Positions 1-10,717 of a stretch of DNA of 64,000 nt are shown one piece after another (the stretch's first letter is position 1; each line of letters starts with the position of its first letter). The translations under genes were made by a program, and so were the position numbers. The DNA is from Myotis daubentonii. Lineage: Eukaryota > Chordata > Mammalia > Chiroptera > Vespertilionidae. The DNA lies in assembly GCF_963259705.1 (NCBI RefSeq), contig NC_081844.1, positions 42,969,341 through 43,033,340 on the forward strand, written 5' to 3'. Below the pieces are notes generated by a model. That model was not told the origin of the DNA, made no database searches, and saw nothing but the letters and a program-made list of their open reading frames with translations.

Positions 1-250
1 ATCTTGCTCATTCCCGATCAGCCAGACCCCAGCAGCAAGCTAACCTACCCATCGGAGCGTCTACCCCCTGGTGGTCAGTGCATGTCATAGCGACTGGTTG
101 ACTGGTTGACTGTCTGCTCCCTGGTGGTCAGTGCATGTCATAGCAAGCAGTTGAGCGGCCTTAGCATATCATTAGCATATTTGCTTTGATTGGCTGAATG
201 GCTGACCAGACGACCGGACGCTTAGCATATTAGGCTTTTATTATATAGGA
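1..250 (-). mobile_element. HeliBat-type non-autonomous Helitron, 3' part outside window
   Basis: Read on the minus strand the element starts at base 250 with the Helitron 5' TC followed by a TATATAATAAAAG-type leader and the TAATATGCTAAG motif. The host base before it is A, as expected for insertion between A and T. Inside, a 26-bp unit containing CTGGTGGTCAGTGCATGTCA occurs twice (66-91 and 119-144), the first followed by a GACTGGTT minisatellite at 93-113. The hairpin/CTAG end lies before base 1. Confidence 0.85.
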
Positions 251-2552
251 TGAAATACTGTCTTGAACAAAGTTTTAGCTCAATGCATGTATTTGGCTGA
301 ACCTTCTTATCCAATGTTACTGTTTTCCAAAATTTCCCAGGACAGAATTATCAGTATAGTTAGTTGGTTATGGTCAATCTTGGATTAGACATTGCTTTTC
401 TTTGTTGGAGATCAACACCAACATTTTGGGAAATTTTTGAGTGTTATTTCTGTGGAAAGTAGATCTCAAAAGTGCTTCCAAATCCATGTCTGTGCGATGA
501 GGACTCTCGGCTGGTAGATTGTCCATCACAGTTTGTTGGAAAGACCTGTGTGTGTGCGTGTGTGTGTGTGTGTGTGTTTAAATGCTACTCAGAATTGTGT
601 TTATAAACATTGTCAGAAGCAGAGAGTGTTAAGAATCTTCCACTTGAAAGAAAAATGACAAAAAGAATAAAATCATGACTTGCCTGTGGCTCTGGGCTTA
701 GCCTCTCATCTCGATGCCATTGAGGATTACTCCTGCTCACCAGAGAGCACAGAGTGATGTCATGTCAGCAGTTTGAAAGCCGTATAAAATGCAGTGTGTG
801 CCTCTCATTTCTGAGTAACCACTTGAGACCTTTTGGTATTAAAGTTAGGTTGTGTTTAAACTACTCTGACACGTGATGTTCAAAGACTTTTAACTAACCC
901 AGAATTACTCTTCTGCTAAATCTCTGCCTTTAAGGCAAATTTTACCTGTGACTGACCTTCAGTATCATTAAATCTCACAATAATGAAAACCTCTGCAATG
1001 ACTCTGTTCTTGAAAATTACAGATACTCACCTCATAAAATGTATGGATTTGTAGATTCTTACTCCAGATTGCGTTTTCATGTAATTACAAGTTTCTCTGT
1101 GCGTTACATACCAATAAATAATCAGAGGTTGTTAGTCGGTTCAGGCTTTGGGTTGCATAATTATGAACTCTCTGGGGCTTCGTGGGCCAGTTGTTACACC
1201 AAGGAACCCAGCAGTGGTAGCTAATTCCACTGGAGCTGGGTGCTCAGGTGCCCAGACCGCTGGAAGGTGGGCAAGATTTCAAATTGCTAAAATGGCCAAT
1301 GGCCAGGTGATGGTTGCTTTCTTGGAACAAAGCATGTGTCCCCCCCTACCATTCCACCCCTCCCCCCGCCAAGACCTGCCCACTCCCCAATCCACCCTTG
1401 CCAAAGTATGCACTCTAAAAGTACTGGGGAAAGGCAAATGCATCCCACAAGGAGAGGATCAAAGAGATTCATTGGGTTCATTCATTTTTGACTGAGGAAA
1501 GCTAGTGTAAATATTTAATCTTAGAACTCATGAAATGACATGTATTTAAAATGAAATTTATTCTTCATGTGAAGAGTCAGCTAGCTTTGGACACCACTGG
1601 ATGTTTGTCTGCCAGTTGTAGTTATAAGAAGATCAGAGTAAAGAAATAAAAGTATGACAATTTAAATTTCATTATTACAGTTGTGAAAATTAAGCATGAC
1701 TTGGCTTATGACACACAATAATGTCCTGCGTTAGTTACTTCTCTCTTTGTTAGAGATGGGCAATGCAGTGTGAGGTTTGCTCACAGATGATTCCCTTTGA
1801 CTGATTTGAAGTAAATTTAGTATTTCATTGAAACATAAACCAGAAGTTTCTCCTTCCTCTGTTGTTCTTTCCTTCCTTCTGTGTTCCCCCTAATTGAGAT
1901 TACCAGAGGCTAATTTTAATTGATTGCATGGATGCTGATTGTTAATAAAAAAACCTGTCTATCCAAGTTATCATTCTAGTCAGCTGAGACTTAATAAAAA
2001 TCTGGGGATGAAAAGCATGACATTTACGTGGATAAAATGATTTTGCAGAGGGTGACAAGTAAGTTATTGATTCAAGTGATTGCTTGCTTGATAAGAGGAA
2101 ATAGTAGAAGGGCACAAATGAAGAAGTACTTTCATCTACATTTATAAACCCTTGGTTGCAACAGCAAGAATACATGAAAAAACAAACAAACAAAAAGAAT
2201 GCATGAACGTGGTTCTTGAACTTGGGCTCTTAGAATAGTTAGAGCAGCTGTCTGCTGGCCCTCGGGCCCTTGGCCTGCAAACAGGCTAAAGGAAACAGAA
2301 AACAGTAGACAGAGTAGAACAAACACAAGCTGCCCCTTATACACATCCCTCAAATATTTGTTAAGGGATTTCAGAGGAGAGCACGTTAGTTTTTTAGCAA
2401 TCTTTGATAGGATTGAAATATTTTCTTTTAGGAAGCAAACCTTGAAAATAAAGCAGTGGCTCCTTTATTTGACATTGATTAGGAAATAAGGTGTTCTCCT
2501 GGATGAATATTTATTTATCTAACTGGAATTTATTATGTCAAATACCAGAACC
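251..2552. other. Unassigned intronic sequence
   Basis: AT-rich apart from a C-rich patch at 1339-1400. The 115-codon frame at 1148-1495 has no recognisable domain. Apart from the TG repeat I see nothing. Confidence 0.6.
547..578. repeat. (TG)n microsatellite
   Basis: About 16 TG units with one C interruption. Confidence 0.95.
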
Positions 2553-2815
2553 TTTTTTTTTTTTTTTTTTGTAATTTTAATTCAGTCTTTCCTTCACTAC
2601 TTCAAGTACTCCTCACATCGACTGAGCAAAGACTACACCACACAGATGGACCCATTCCGGGGGATTTGGATCGCCTCCATTACCTACACTCCGGGTGCTT
2701 TGAGCCACAGCACAGGCTAGAGTCTGTTTCTCTCTCTGTCTTGTGTGAGGTCGGGCTGTAGGCTTCATCTCCTCCACCTTATCGTGCCGCACCTATCAGC
2801 TACTCCGCCTGACTT
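2553..2815 (-). pseudogene. Possible retrocopied transcript end with poly(A) tail, source unknown
   Basis: On the minus strand a GC-balanced 240-bp sequence ends in a run of 18 A (T run at 2553-2570). An ATTAAA polyadenylation signal lies a few bases before the tail. This is the layout of an L1-mediated retrocopy of an mRNA 3' end. I do not recognise the source transcript, and the left border near 2815 and a flanking TSD are not convincing. It could instead be a SINE of a type I do not know. Confidence 0.4.
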
Positions 2816-3096
2816 TTTATGAGTCAACAAGTCAGATAACTGGACTTACAGTGAACTCTCTGTTATGTAAGGAAGGGTAATTAAGGAGTTTGTGGTAAGT
2901 TGTATTTGTGTGGAGGAATCATGTGTCTGTGCTCAGGGCTATGTTTCAGAGGGTGGATCCATCAAACATCTGACTTCTAAATATTGTAGATCATTAGGTT
3001 TTAAGACACCTTGAAAGAATGGTTAACTCCTAATGACCTGAAGCACAATTTTACTTCCAGATTACCTCTACTTAATATTTTAAAATTCTGAGATGC

Positions 3097-3324
3097 ACCC
3101 TGGCTGGTGTTGTTCAATGGTTAGAGCATTGGCTCAGGCACCAAAGGGTCACGGGTTTGATTCCCACCCCAGTCAGTTGGTGTGCATGCGGGAGGCAATC
3201 GATGTATCTCTCTCACATTGATGTTTCTCTCCCTCCCTTCCTCCCTCCATACCACTCTCTCTAAAAATTCATGGAAAAAATATACTTGGGTGAGGATTAA
3301 AAAAACCCACAATAAAAAAAGCAC
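3097..3324 (+). mobile_element. Ves SINE
   Basis: tRNA-derived head with A-box-like and B-box (GGTTTGATTCC) sequences, CT-rich body and a GGTGAGGATTAAAAA tail. A perfect 15-bp TSD, AAAATTCTGAGATGC, lies at 3082-3096 and 3325-3339. Confidence 0.93.
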
Positions 3325-3339
3325 AAAATTCTGAGATGC

Positions 3340-3964
3340 TTCTTCCCATTAATTTAATTCATGTATTTATTAGACGCTAACCTATGTTGCAACCCTCGAA
3401 TGCATTTTAACATTAGCTTCAGCCAGCTACAATTAAACAGTTAATGCTGCTCTAAATCTTAGGCTAACAATACATGACTTGGGCTTTGCCTCATTTTGGA
3501 CCATGGGTTGTGGTGTTCCCTTTCGGTCCTGTTCCACAGCCTTCCCCGTCCCTGCGTTGAGAGTGGCTGAACCCCCATCTAGAGGCTCCTGGTCCCAGCT
3601 CCAGGAAAATGGGTGAAAGGAGTTTCAGTTCAGGCCTGTGATTTTTATGGGGAGAGGGGCAAATATTTAAATACTTTAACAAAATATTTAACCCTCCAAA
3701 TGTATGTGTATATGTGTGTGTATGTATATGTGTGTGTTGTATTATATGTATAAATTTGTACATGCACATTTAAAATAAAGATGACTCTATCAAACTTGAT
3801 TCTGATGTAAACCCTAGCTATTGTTTATTACCCCCAAGGGATAAAAGCATTCACATTTGAATTAATATCATGCTGGAAGTTAAAATATGTAGACTTTTCT
3901 TTGTACTGTAGTGATTTGGAGGATCATAGGACATTTCTTAGGGAAATTGAAGAGACCCAGTAAT
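3340..3964. other. Unassigned intronic sequence
   Basis: Nothing recognised except the TG/TATG repeat. Confidence 0.55.
3701..3740. repeat. TG/TATG microsatellite
   Basis: Mixed TGTATG and TGTG units. Confidence 0.85.
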
Positions 3965-4172
3965 TTTTTGTTTGTTTAATTTTTTAAAGAAGTATATTTT
4001 TATTGATTTCAGAGAGGAAGGGGGAGGGAGAGATAGAAACATCAATGATGAGAGAGAATCATTGATCGGCTGCCTCCTGCACGCCCCCTGCTGGGGATCG
4101 AGTGTGCAACCCAGGCATGTGCCCTGACCAGGAATCTAACCATGATCTCCTGACTCATAGGTCAATGCCAGG
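3965..4172 (-). mobile_element. Ves SINE, head truncated
   Basis: Reads antisense from a T-rich tail through ATTGATTTCAGAGAGGAAG and GAATCATTGATCGGCTGCC to CATAGGTCAATGC, then diverges before the tRNA head is complete. No clear TSD. Confidence 0.8.
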
Positions 4173-4812
4173 CTGGAACCCCTGGTTTAGTAACTTGTCT
4201 ACCTCTGAGCTCCAGACTAGTATTCTGGGCCCTTTGCTGACTGATTTTTCTCTGATTTTACTAGCCATTATCTACCCTGATTTCCTGTTTCTGATTCACT
4301 GCCTGGTGACAGACATTCCTGATGGAGACAGCTTTGTTGGTCATTTCTCTGTTGCCTAGTTGTTGGCTTTGGTTTAATTTCTAGACTTCTTCCCAGATTA
4401 ATCTGTTTTCCTCATAATTGCCTTTATTGGCATTGGTGCTGTCCAGCCTGCCCAGCTCATGGTGGTTAACCAAGCCTTCCTCGACCATGTAAAAAATAAT
4501 ATCAGGCAGATTTTCAATTCTAAACTAGCTTCTTTAGTTGAAGGCCATGGGAAGTCTACCAGACAAGGCACTAAGTGGTATTTTATTGTAAAATGTAACT
4601 GTAAAAGATGAAATGCCAAATGAATTTCATTACCAAAAATGTAAACAGCAAGAAAAATCCTGAAGACTTAACTATCTTTCCAAAAATAATTTTTGAGTTA
4701 GTAATTAATGAATATGCAAAATGAATGGAAGAATAATTCCTTTTAATAGATTTGACTGTATGTTTAAGAAATTTGTATTTATCCAAGTTATGAAGATAAT
4801 TTCCTGTTGTTA
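4173..4812. other. Unassigned intronic sequence
   Basis: Includes a stretch at 4210-4400 that may be an old repeat I cannot name. The rest is AT-rich. Confidence 0.5.
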
Positions 4813-5130
4813 TATTGCCGTTTATTGTTGTGTAATAAACCACCACTAAATCTTATTTCTTAAAACAACAATTTATTATTTCTCATGATTCTTAGGTTGG
4901 TTGAGCTCAGCTGTGCAGTTCTTCTGTCCCATGTGCTATATCAGTTGGGGTCACTCATTAGACTGTACTCAGTGGGGGGCCTGGCTGGGGCTGGAACATT
5001 CAAGGTGCTTCACCCTCATGTCTGGCACCTCAGCAAAGTCTGCCTGGGCCTTTCTTTCTCTCCATGGTCTATCAGTCTAGTCCACCTTCATTGTATGGTG
5101 GTGGTATCCCAAGACAGTTTTTATTACCTT
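4813..5130 (-). mobile_element. MaLR (MLT1-like) LTR fragment
   Basis: Antisense to the LTR: GTGTAATAAACCACCACTAAA followed by CTTAAAACAACAATTTATTA matches the MLT1 3' region in reverse. Only the 3' part is recognisable, and the rest fades out around 5130. Confidence 0.6.
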
Positions 5131-5224
5131 TTTATTCTAACTTTTTTAAAACTTTATTTCTAACTTGATTTTATTAGTTTATTCTTTTAAAGAAATAGTT
5201 AAATACACCAATTGTTATATATAA

Positions 5225-5227
<3 letters not shown>

Positions 5228-5259
<32 letters not shown>
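5228..5259. repeat. (TG)n microsatellite
   Basis: An uninterrupted run of about 16 TG units just after an MaLR fragment. Confidence 0.95.
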
Positions 5260-5261
<2 letters not shown>

Positions 5262-5979
5262 CTGGTAGACTAAAGAAAATAATTTTTGCTTGGAATAACT
5301 AGACAGTTATACTGCTTTGCACATGTTGATATAATTTTCAAATGAATTGCTCTCATGAGATCATCCTCATATATTAAGAGCATAACATGAGTCTTTGACA
5401 TGAAAACACGAGGAGAAAGCATTTCTTATTTCTGAACAGACATTTTTATGCTCCATAGTAGTCATTGCATATATTATATTTATACTCACAACAATGACAA
5501 AATAAGTAAGGGAAGCTATAGACAATTTACCCCCCAAAAGTGGACTTCAAAATTAAAAACACATAACTATTTACATTAGCATGTCCAAAAATGAAATACT
5601 TATGTATAACTCTAGCAAAATATGTATGAAATCTATATGAAGAAAACTATAAAACTGTGATGAAAGAAATCAAAGCAGAACTTAATAAGTGGAGAGATAC
5701 TTCATGTTTATGAATAGGAAAACTCTATGTTGTCAAGGTATCAGTTCTTCCCGATTTGATCTCTAAATTCAATGCAATCCCATTGAATTCTGTTATTTTG
5801 TGGATATCAACAAACTGATTCCAGAGTTTATGTGAGAGGCTAAGACCCAGCGCAGCCAAAGAAGAACAAAGTTGGTGTAATGCCACTCCCTGGCTTCAAT
5901 AGTTAATACAAAGCTAATAGTAATCAAGACAGGGTGGTTTTGAAAAGAACAGACAAATATTCAATGGAATAGAATAGAA

Positions 5980-6030
5980 CAGTTGTCGCCAACTGGTGGT
6001 CTGTGAGGTCTGAAAGGTTGGCAGCTGCTG
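5980..6030. mobile_element. 51-bp miniature hAT inside an L1
   Basis: Ends are CAGTTGTCGCCAACTGG and AGGTTGGCAGCTGCTG, which form imperfect inverted repeats of hAT type (CAG...CTG). It is flanked by a perfect 8-bp TSD, GAATAGAA, at 5972-5979 and 6031-6038. The flanking L1 sequence is continuous once the insert is removed. It is far shorter than most hAT miniature elements and is essentially two ends back to back. Confidence 0.85.
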
Positions 6031-7218
6031 GAATAGAAGGCTCAGAAGTGGACCTACATAAATACCGTCAACCGATCTTTGCCATAGGATCAAAGACAAT
6101 TTAATTGATAAAAGATAGTCTTTTAAACAAATGCTACTGGAAAAATTGGACATCAGCATGCAATAAAATGAATCTAGACTCAGACCTTATACCCTGCACA
6201 AAAACTTACTCAAAATGAATCATAGACCTAAATATAAAATGCCGAAGTATAAAACTCCTCGAAGATAACACAGAAGAAAATCAAGATGACTTTGGATATG
6301 ATGATGACTTTTTAGATACAACACCAAAGGCACAGTCCATGAAGGAAAAGCTAAGAAGCTGGACTTTATCAAAATTAAAAATTCGCTCTTCAAAAGACAC
6401 CATCAAGAGAATAAGAAGATCTACAAGAGTTAACACTTAACAATAAGAAAGCAAACAACCTTACTAAAACTGGGCAAAAGACTTGAACAGACACCTCACC
6501 AAAGACTTTATACAGATAGCAAATAAGCATGTGGGAAAATGCTCCCTATCATATGTCATCAGGGAAGTGCAAATTAAAACCACAATGAGATAGCCACCAC
6601 ACACATATTAAATCAGCCAAAACCCAGAACACTGACCAAATGCTGTTGAGGTTGTGGAGCAATAGAAATTCTGATTTATTGCTGATGGTAATGCAAAATG
6701 GTACAGACACTTTGGAAGACAGTTTGGCAGTTGCTTACAAAACTGATCATACTCTTAGCATATGATCCACAGTTGTGCTACTTGATGTTTACTCAAATGA
6801 GTCAAAATTTATGTTCATATGGGTGTTTATAGCATAAATGCCAAAACTTAAAAGCAACCAAGATTACCTTCAGTATGTGAACGGATAAATTGTGCTACAA
6901 TGAAGTATTTTTCAGTACTAAAAAGAAATGGGCTACCAAGCCATGAAAAGACATGGAGGAATCTTAAATGCATATTGCTTAGTGAAAGAAGCCAATCTGA
7001 AAAAGCTACATATTGTGTGATTCCAACTATATACAACATTCTGGAAAAGGTAAAACTATGGAGACAATAAGATCAGTGGTTGCCAGGAATTATGGTGGAG
7101 GGATGGAGGAATTTTGGAGCAGTGAAACTATATTGTGTATAATACTATAATATTAAGTGGATGTCATTATTCATTGGTCAGAACCCATAGACTGTACAAC
7201 ATCAAGAGAAAATTCTAG

Positions 7219-7452
7219 TCCTGGCCAGTGTGGCTCAGTTGGTTGGAGTGTTGTCCCTTACACCAAAAGGTGGTGGGTTCCGTTCCTGGTCAGGGCACAT
7301 TACCCGTGTTGCAGGTTCGATACCTGGTCCAGGTACATGCGGGACGCAACAGACTGATGGTTCTCTCTCACATCAGCATTTCTCCCCCCTCCCTCTCTCT
7401 CTACCCCCTCTAAAAAATTACAATTAAAAAAATTTAAAAATATTATCATTAA
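7219..7452 (+). mobile_element. Ves SINE inserted in L1
   Basis: Head CTGGCCAGTGTGGCTCAGTT with B-box GGTTCGATACC and a CT-rich body. It interrupts the 3' region of the L1 at 5510-7917. Its tail was then hit by the next SINE. Confidence 0.88.
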
Positions 7453-7464
7453 AAAAAAAGAGTG

Positions 7465-7692
7465 GCCGAAACCGGTTTGGCTCAGTGGATAGAGTGTCAG
7501 CCTGCGGACTGAGAGGTCCCAGGTTCGATTCCGGTCAAGGGCATGTACCTGGGTTGCGGGCACATCCCCAGGAGGAGATGTGCAGGAGGCAGCTGATCGA
7601 TGTTTCTCTCTCATCGATGTTTCTGACTCTCTATCTCTCTCCCTTCCTCTCTGTGAGAAATCAATAAAATATATTAAAAAATAAAAAAAAAT
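7465..7692 (+). mobile_element. Ves SINE inserted in the tail of another SINE
   Basis: Head TTTGGCTCAGTGGATAGAG, B-box GGTTCGATTCC, tail AATCAATAAAATATATT. A 12-bp TSD, AAAAAAAGAGTG, lies at 7453-7464 and 7693-7704. Confidence 0.92.
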
Positions 7693-7980
7693 AAAAAAAG
7701 AGTGAACTCTAACTTAAAATTTGGACTTTGGATGATAAAGATGTGTCAGTGTAGATACATCGATTGTCACAAATGTACCCCTCTGGTGGGGGAGGTTTGT
7801 GGGGGAGGCTGTGCATGTGTGCTGTCAAAGAGTATGTGAGAAATCCCTTCTGATTAATGCTGATTTTTTTGTGTGTGTGTGAACCTAAAACTACTCTAAA
7901 ATTAAAGTCTACTTAAAGGGGGGAAATGAAAGGAAATTGTGAGGCAAAAAAAATGGATATTTGCTTAAATATTAAAAGGA

Positions 7981-8305
7981 CTAGTGGCCCGGTGCATGGA
8001 TTCGTGCACATTGAAAGGAAATTAATTACTGTCAAGTCACTGCAGCCCAGCAGTAAACCAGACTCAGGGCCAGCAGTGCCCCAGCAACAATGTAACCCAC
8101 AGCTGAAGGTGGAATCACGTGGCCCGGCGAGGAATTGGGCTCCCCCCTTTCTGGTTCCGGGGTGCGTCACCCAAGAACTGCCGCTGCCAAGTCACTGCAG
8201 CTTGGCAGCTCCTGCATTGAGCCTCTGCACCCTGGTGTTCAGTGCATGTCATATGTACCGATGATCAGATGGTCGGATGGCCACTTAGCCTTTTATATAT
8301 GTAGA
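7981..8305 (-). mobile_element. HeliBat-type non-autonomous Helitron, complete
   Basis: On the minus strand it runs from a TC start at 8305 to a CTAG end at 7981, and lies between host A and T with no TSD, as Helitrons do. Next to the CTAG end are imperfect hairpin arms GTGCATG and CGTGCAC. It contains one copy of the GGTGTTCAGTGCATGTCAT unit also seen in the copy at 1-250. It sits just beyond the 3' end of an L1. Confidence 0.88.
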
Positions 8306-8576
8306 TTCTTGGGGTTATTGTGTCATTCTGTTGTTTCAAGCTGGAAATTTTGACTTTTTAAAATAATGATTAGATATTTTAGGGGATACTTTAGAAACTA
8401 GACATCACAGATATTACAGAAATATTTCTCATAAACACTTTTTGTGAAAGGCTAAGTAGTGATATGAAAGTTGGGGACATTAATTAGCTATAGTTGAGAA
8501 GAGGTATCTAAATCTGGTTTTTGCAGTTTTTCTAATATTTTTGGTATTAAGGTGTAAAATAGAAGTTAATATCACT

Positions 8577-8825
8577 CTTTTTTTTGTTTTGTTTTTTGTT
8601 AATCCTCACCTGAGGATATTTTTCCATTGATTTTTAGAGAGTAGAAGGGAAGGGGAGAGACAGAGAGAAACATCGATATAAGGGAGACACATTGATTGGT
8701 TGCCTTCTGCACACACCCTGGGGCTGGAGCCTACAACCGAGGTACATGCCCTTGACCGGAATCGAACCTGGGACCCTTCAGTCTGTGGGCTGATGCTCTA
8801 CCCACTGAGCTAAACTGGCTAGGGC
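8577..8825 (-). mobile_element. Ves SINE
   Basis: Antisense copy ending in the head complement ACTGAGCTAAACTGGCTAGG. TSD TAATATCACT (8567-8576) and TAATGTCACT (8826-8835), 9 of 10 identical. Confidence 0.92.
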
Positions 8826-8835
8826 TAATGTCACT

Positions 8836-9509
8836 TAGAAAAGCCCTCTCTGTGACGTGGAGTCGGGAGTGGTGGTCATTCAGATGGCGACTTCTGGTGG
8901 GGTCAGCGCAATTTTGTGCCAGTTTTATTGGCTTCTGACAAACTCCCCGAATTCCCTGAAATAAAACCTGTGAAGACCTTCATCCACTAATCACACACAG
9001 AATTTATTTGTCTCTTATCTAGGCTCTAATTGTTCATGGAGCATTCCCACTTTGATTATAAAAATGCTGCAGAAGCACACAAGGCCTTCATTCCGATTAA
9101 AGCACTTTGGAGCAGCTTGACCTGGTTCCCTTTCACAGTGGCCAAGTGCCGATGTGATAACTGCTTATTTGAGTTCTCCAGTGAAGGGTGGCAAGAGGCT
9201 GATCTTGAATTTAGTCCCTTAGAGAATGGGGTGAAATACCAACACCTCCTCACGAGTGGACAGTAGAGTGGAGACTTTTTATGGGAGTTTGAATTTAAGG
9301 ATATAAGGGTTTGTCTTTTGTTTTTATTTACATTGCCCTGTGGAAATAAATAATTCTATTTTGATGAAAGCATGTTTTGTTTCTTTTTTTACAGCCTAAC
9401 ATTGAGGCTGCATCCCAAAAAATAAAATAATTATGCAAAGTTGTGCCTATTATTATGAAACTTTTCTTTGACAAACTAGGTAAATGCAATTCTATTTCAG
9501 TAGGATTTT
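8836..9509. other. Unassigned intronic sequence
   Basis: Has a 78-codon frame at 9030-9266 with unusually varied composition (four Cys/His in KCRCDNC context) but no match I recognise, no splice sites that use it, and no homologous copy in the window. AATAAA follows at about 9348. Left as unassigned. Confidence 0.5.
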
Positions 9510-9520
9510 TTCTTTAATTT

Positions 9521-9755
9521 AATTTATTTTTTTGTTAACATATTTTTATTGATTTCAGAGAGGAAGGGAGAGGGAGAGATATATAGAAATATCAATGATA
9601 AGAGAGAATCATTGAAAGGGCACCTCCTGCACCCACCCCCACCTCCCCCACTGGCGATCGAGCCAACAACCCTGGCATGTGCCCTTACTGGGAATTGAAT
9701 CCAGACCTCCTGGTTCATAGGTCGATGCTCAACCACTGTGCCACACTGGCTGGGC
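9521..9755 (-). mobile_element. Ves SINE
   Basis: Antisense copy from ATTGATTTCAGAGAGGAAG to CACACTGGCTGGGC. An 11-bp TSD, TTCTTTAATTT, lies at 9510-9520 and 9756-9766. Confidence 0.92.
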
Positions 9756-10149
9756 TTCTTTAATTTTAAACACCCCATTAGGCCTAGACCTGTTTTGGAA
9801 ATAATAAACTAAAGTCTGCATAATGTTTCATTATTATTTATGAAATTAGCATTTGCTTCGATTTTTGCATCATGCTATAAATAATCTTAGGTTGTTAAAA
9901 CATATCTAGAGTAGGAGCCAAGTTGTCACATAAAATATTTTGTCTTAGAGTAAATTAGAAGGAAAAATATCTTCAGTTTTCAAATGTGGTAAAGCAATGG
10001 AAATAAACAGCAAGAGGAGCAGAAGGAAGAAACTAAGGAAATAGAGAAGGGCAAAATGACAGAAAGACTCTGACAAGATGGATGTGAGAAGGAGAGAGGC
10101 ATTGGTGAGGGAGGGGGCATGGAAGGACCTATCAGAGGGGAGAGAGCTG

Positions 10150-10335
10150 AGGACTGAGGTAAAGGCATGAAGACAGGAGAACACTGGACGCTTACTGAGT
10201 GCTGTGAGCTGTGACAGCACTTTCTGGTATATTGCAATATTATGTATCTTACTTTCAACATTTTGCAGGGTCAGGAAACTCGAGTAATTTATGCCGCAGT
10301 GGGAGTTAACGATGGAATCGGGGTTAGAACTCATA
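10150..10335 (-). mobile_element. MIR remnant, antisense
   Basis: GCTTACTGAGTGCTGTGAG and ATTTTGCAGGGTCAGGAAAC fit the antisense MIR core, with a degraded GGAATCGGGGTTAGAAC head. Confidence 0.45.
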
Positions 10336-10364
10336 TTATTTAATTTTTCTAGTACTATTTACTG

Positions 10365-10505
10365 ACTCTCATCGTGGGCCAAGCTTGACATTGAGAATCC
10401 TACAGTTACAACCTAGGTGTGGTCCCTGTCCTCACTGATTGAAATTTCACTGGGGAAGGTAGAGAAGTAATGATGCAGTTACAGTGCATGGTGATAAATT
10501 CTGTA
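10365..10505 (-). mobile_element. L2-like remnant, antisense
   Basis: CTCATCGTGGGCCAAGCTTG, GTGGTCCCTGTCCTCACTGA and GGTGATAAATTCTGTAG follow the order of an antisense L2 end, strongly decayed. Confidence 0.4.
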
Positions 10506-10686
10506 GATAGGAGAATTCAAACATACGACATCCGGAAAATTTTGTTTGGTGTGCTTTTCATCTTTTTTTCCTCTCCACCTCCCCCGCCCCCGTCCCCCCA
10601 GACACACACCTAATCCCATGGTTATTTTTTTAGCCATAGAAACTAGAGCCTTAAAACAATTCTTATATTTTATTCATGCCTGGGAT

Positions 10687-10717
10687 CCCCCCCCCCCGAC
10701 CCCCCCCCCCCCCCCCC
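10687..10717. repeat. C homopolymer runs (11 and 18 C)
   Basis: C11, then GA, then C18. The minus strand has G runs that could form a quadruplex. Length here is likely unreliable in any assembly. Confidence 0.9.

Larger units (their letters stand above)
5510..7917 (+). mobile_element. L1 retrotransposon, 5' truncated, with 3' end
   Basis: From ACATAACTATTTACATTAGC through TGAAGAAAACTATAAAACTG and CAATCCCATTGAATTCTG this reads as the C-terminal part of L1 ORF2, heavily mutated, then the 3' UTR ending GAACCTAAAACTACTCTAAA and AATTAAAGTCTACTTAAA. Interrupted by a 51-bp hAT (5980) and two Ves SINEs (7219, 7465). No open ORF2 remains. Confidence 0.85.

Noticed and set aside
66..144. CRISPR-like spaced repeat (26-bp unit twice)
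   Set aside because: Only two copies, located inside a Helitron in a mammalian genome. It is a minisatellite internal to the element.
7465..7560. tRNA gene from A-box and B-box sequences
   Set aside because: These boxes belong to tRNA-derived Ves SINE heads, with SINE bodies, A-rich tails and TSDs. None forms an intact tRNA cloverleaf as far as I can see. The same applies to all the other SINE copies.
9030..9266. 78-codon frame with KCRCDNC-type cysteines as a possible exon or transposase piece
   Set aside because: I could not match it to any family or find splice sites that would use it. It is left as unassigned sequence.
9945..10334. 129-codon open frame on the minus strand
   Set aside because: It is open because the + strand is purine-rich. 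Composition is low-complexity Ser/Leu/Phe, no domain is recognisable, and an overlapping frame of similar size exists.
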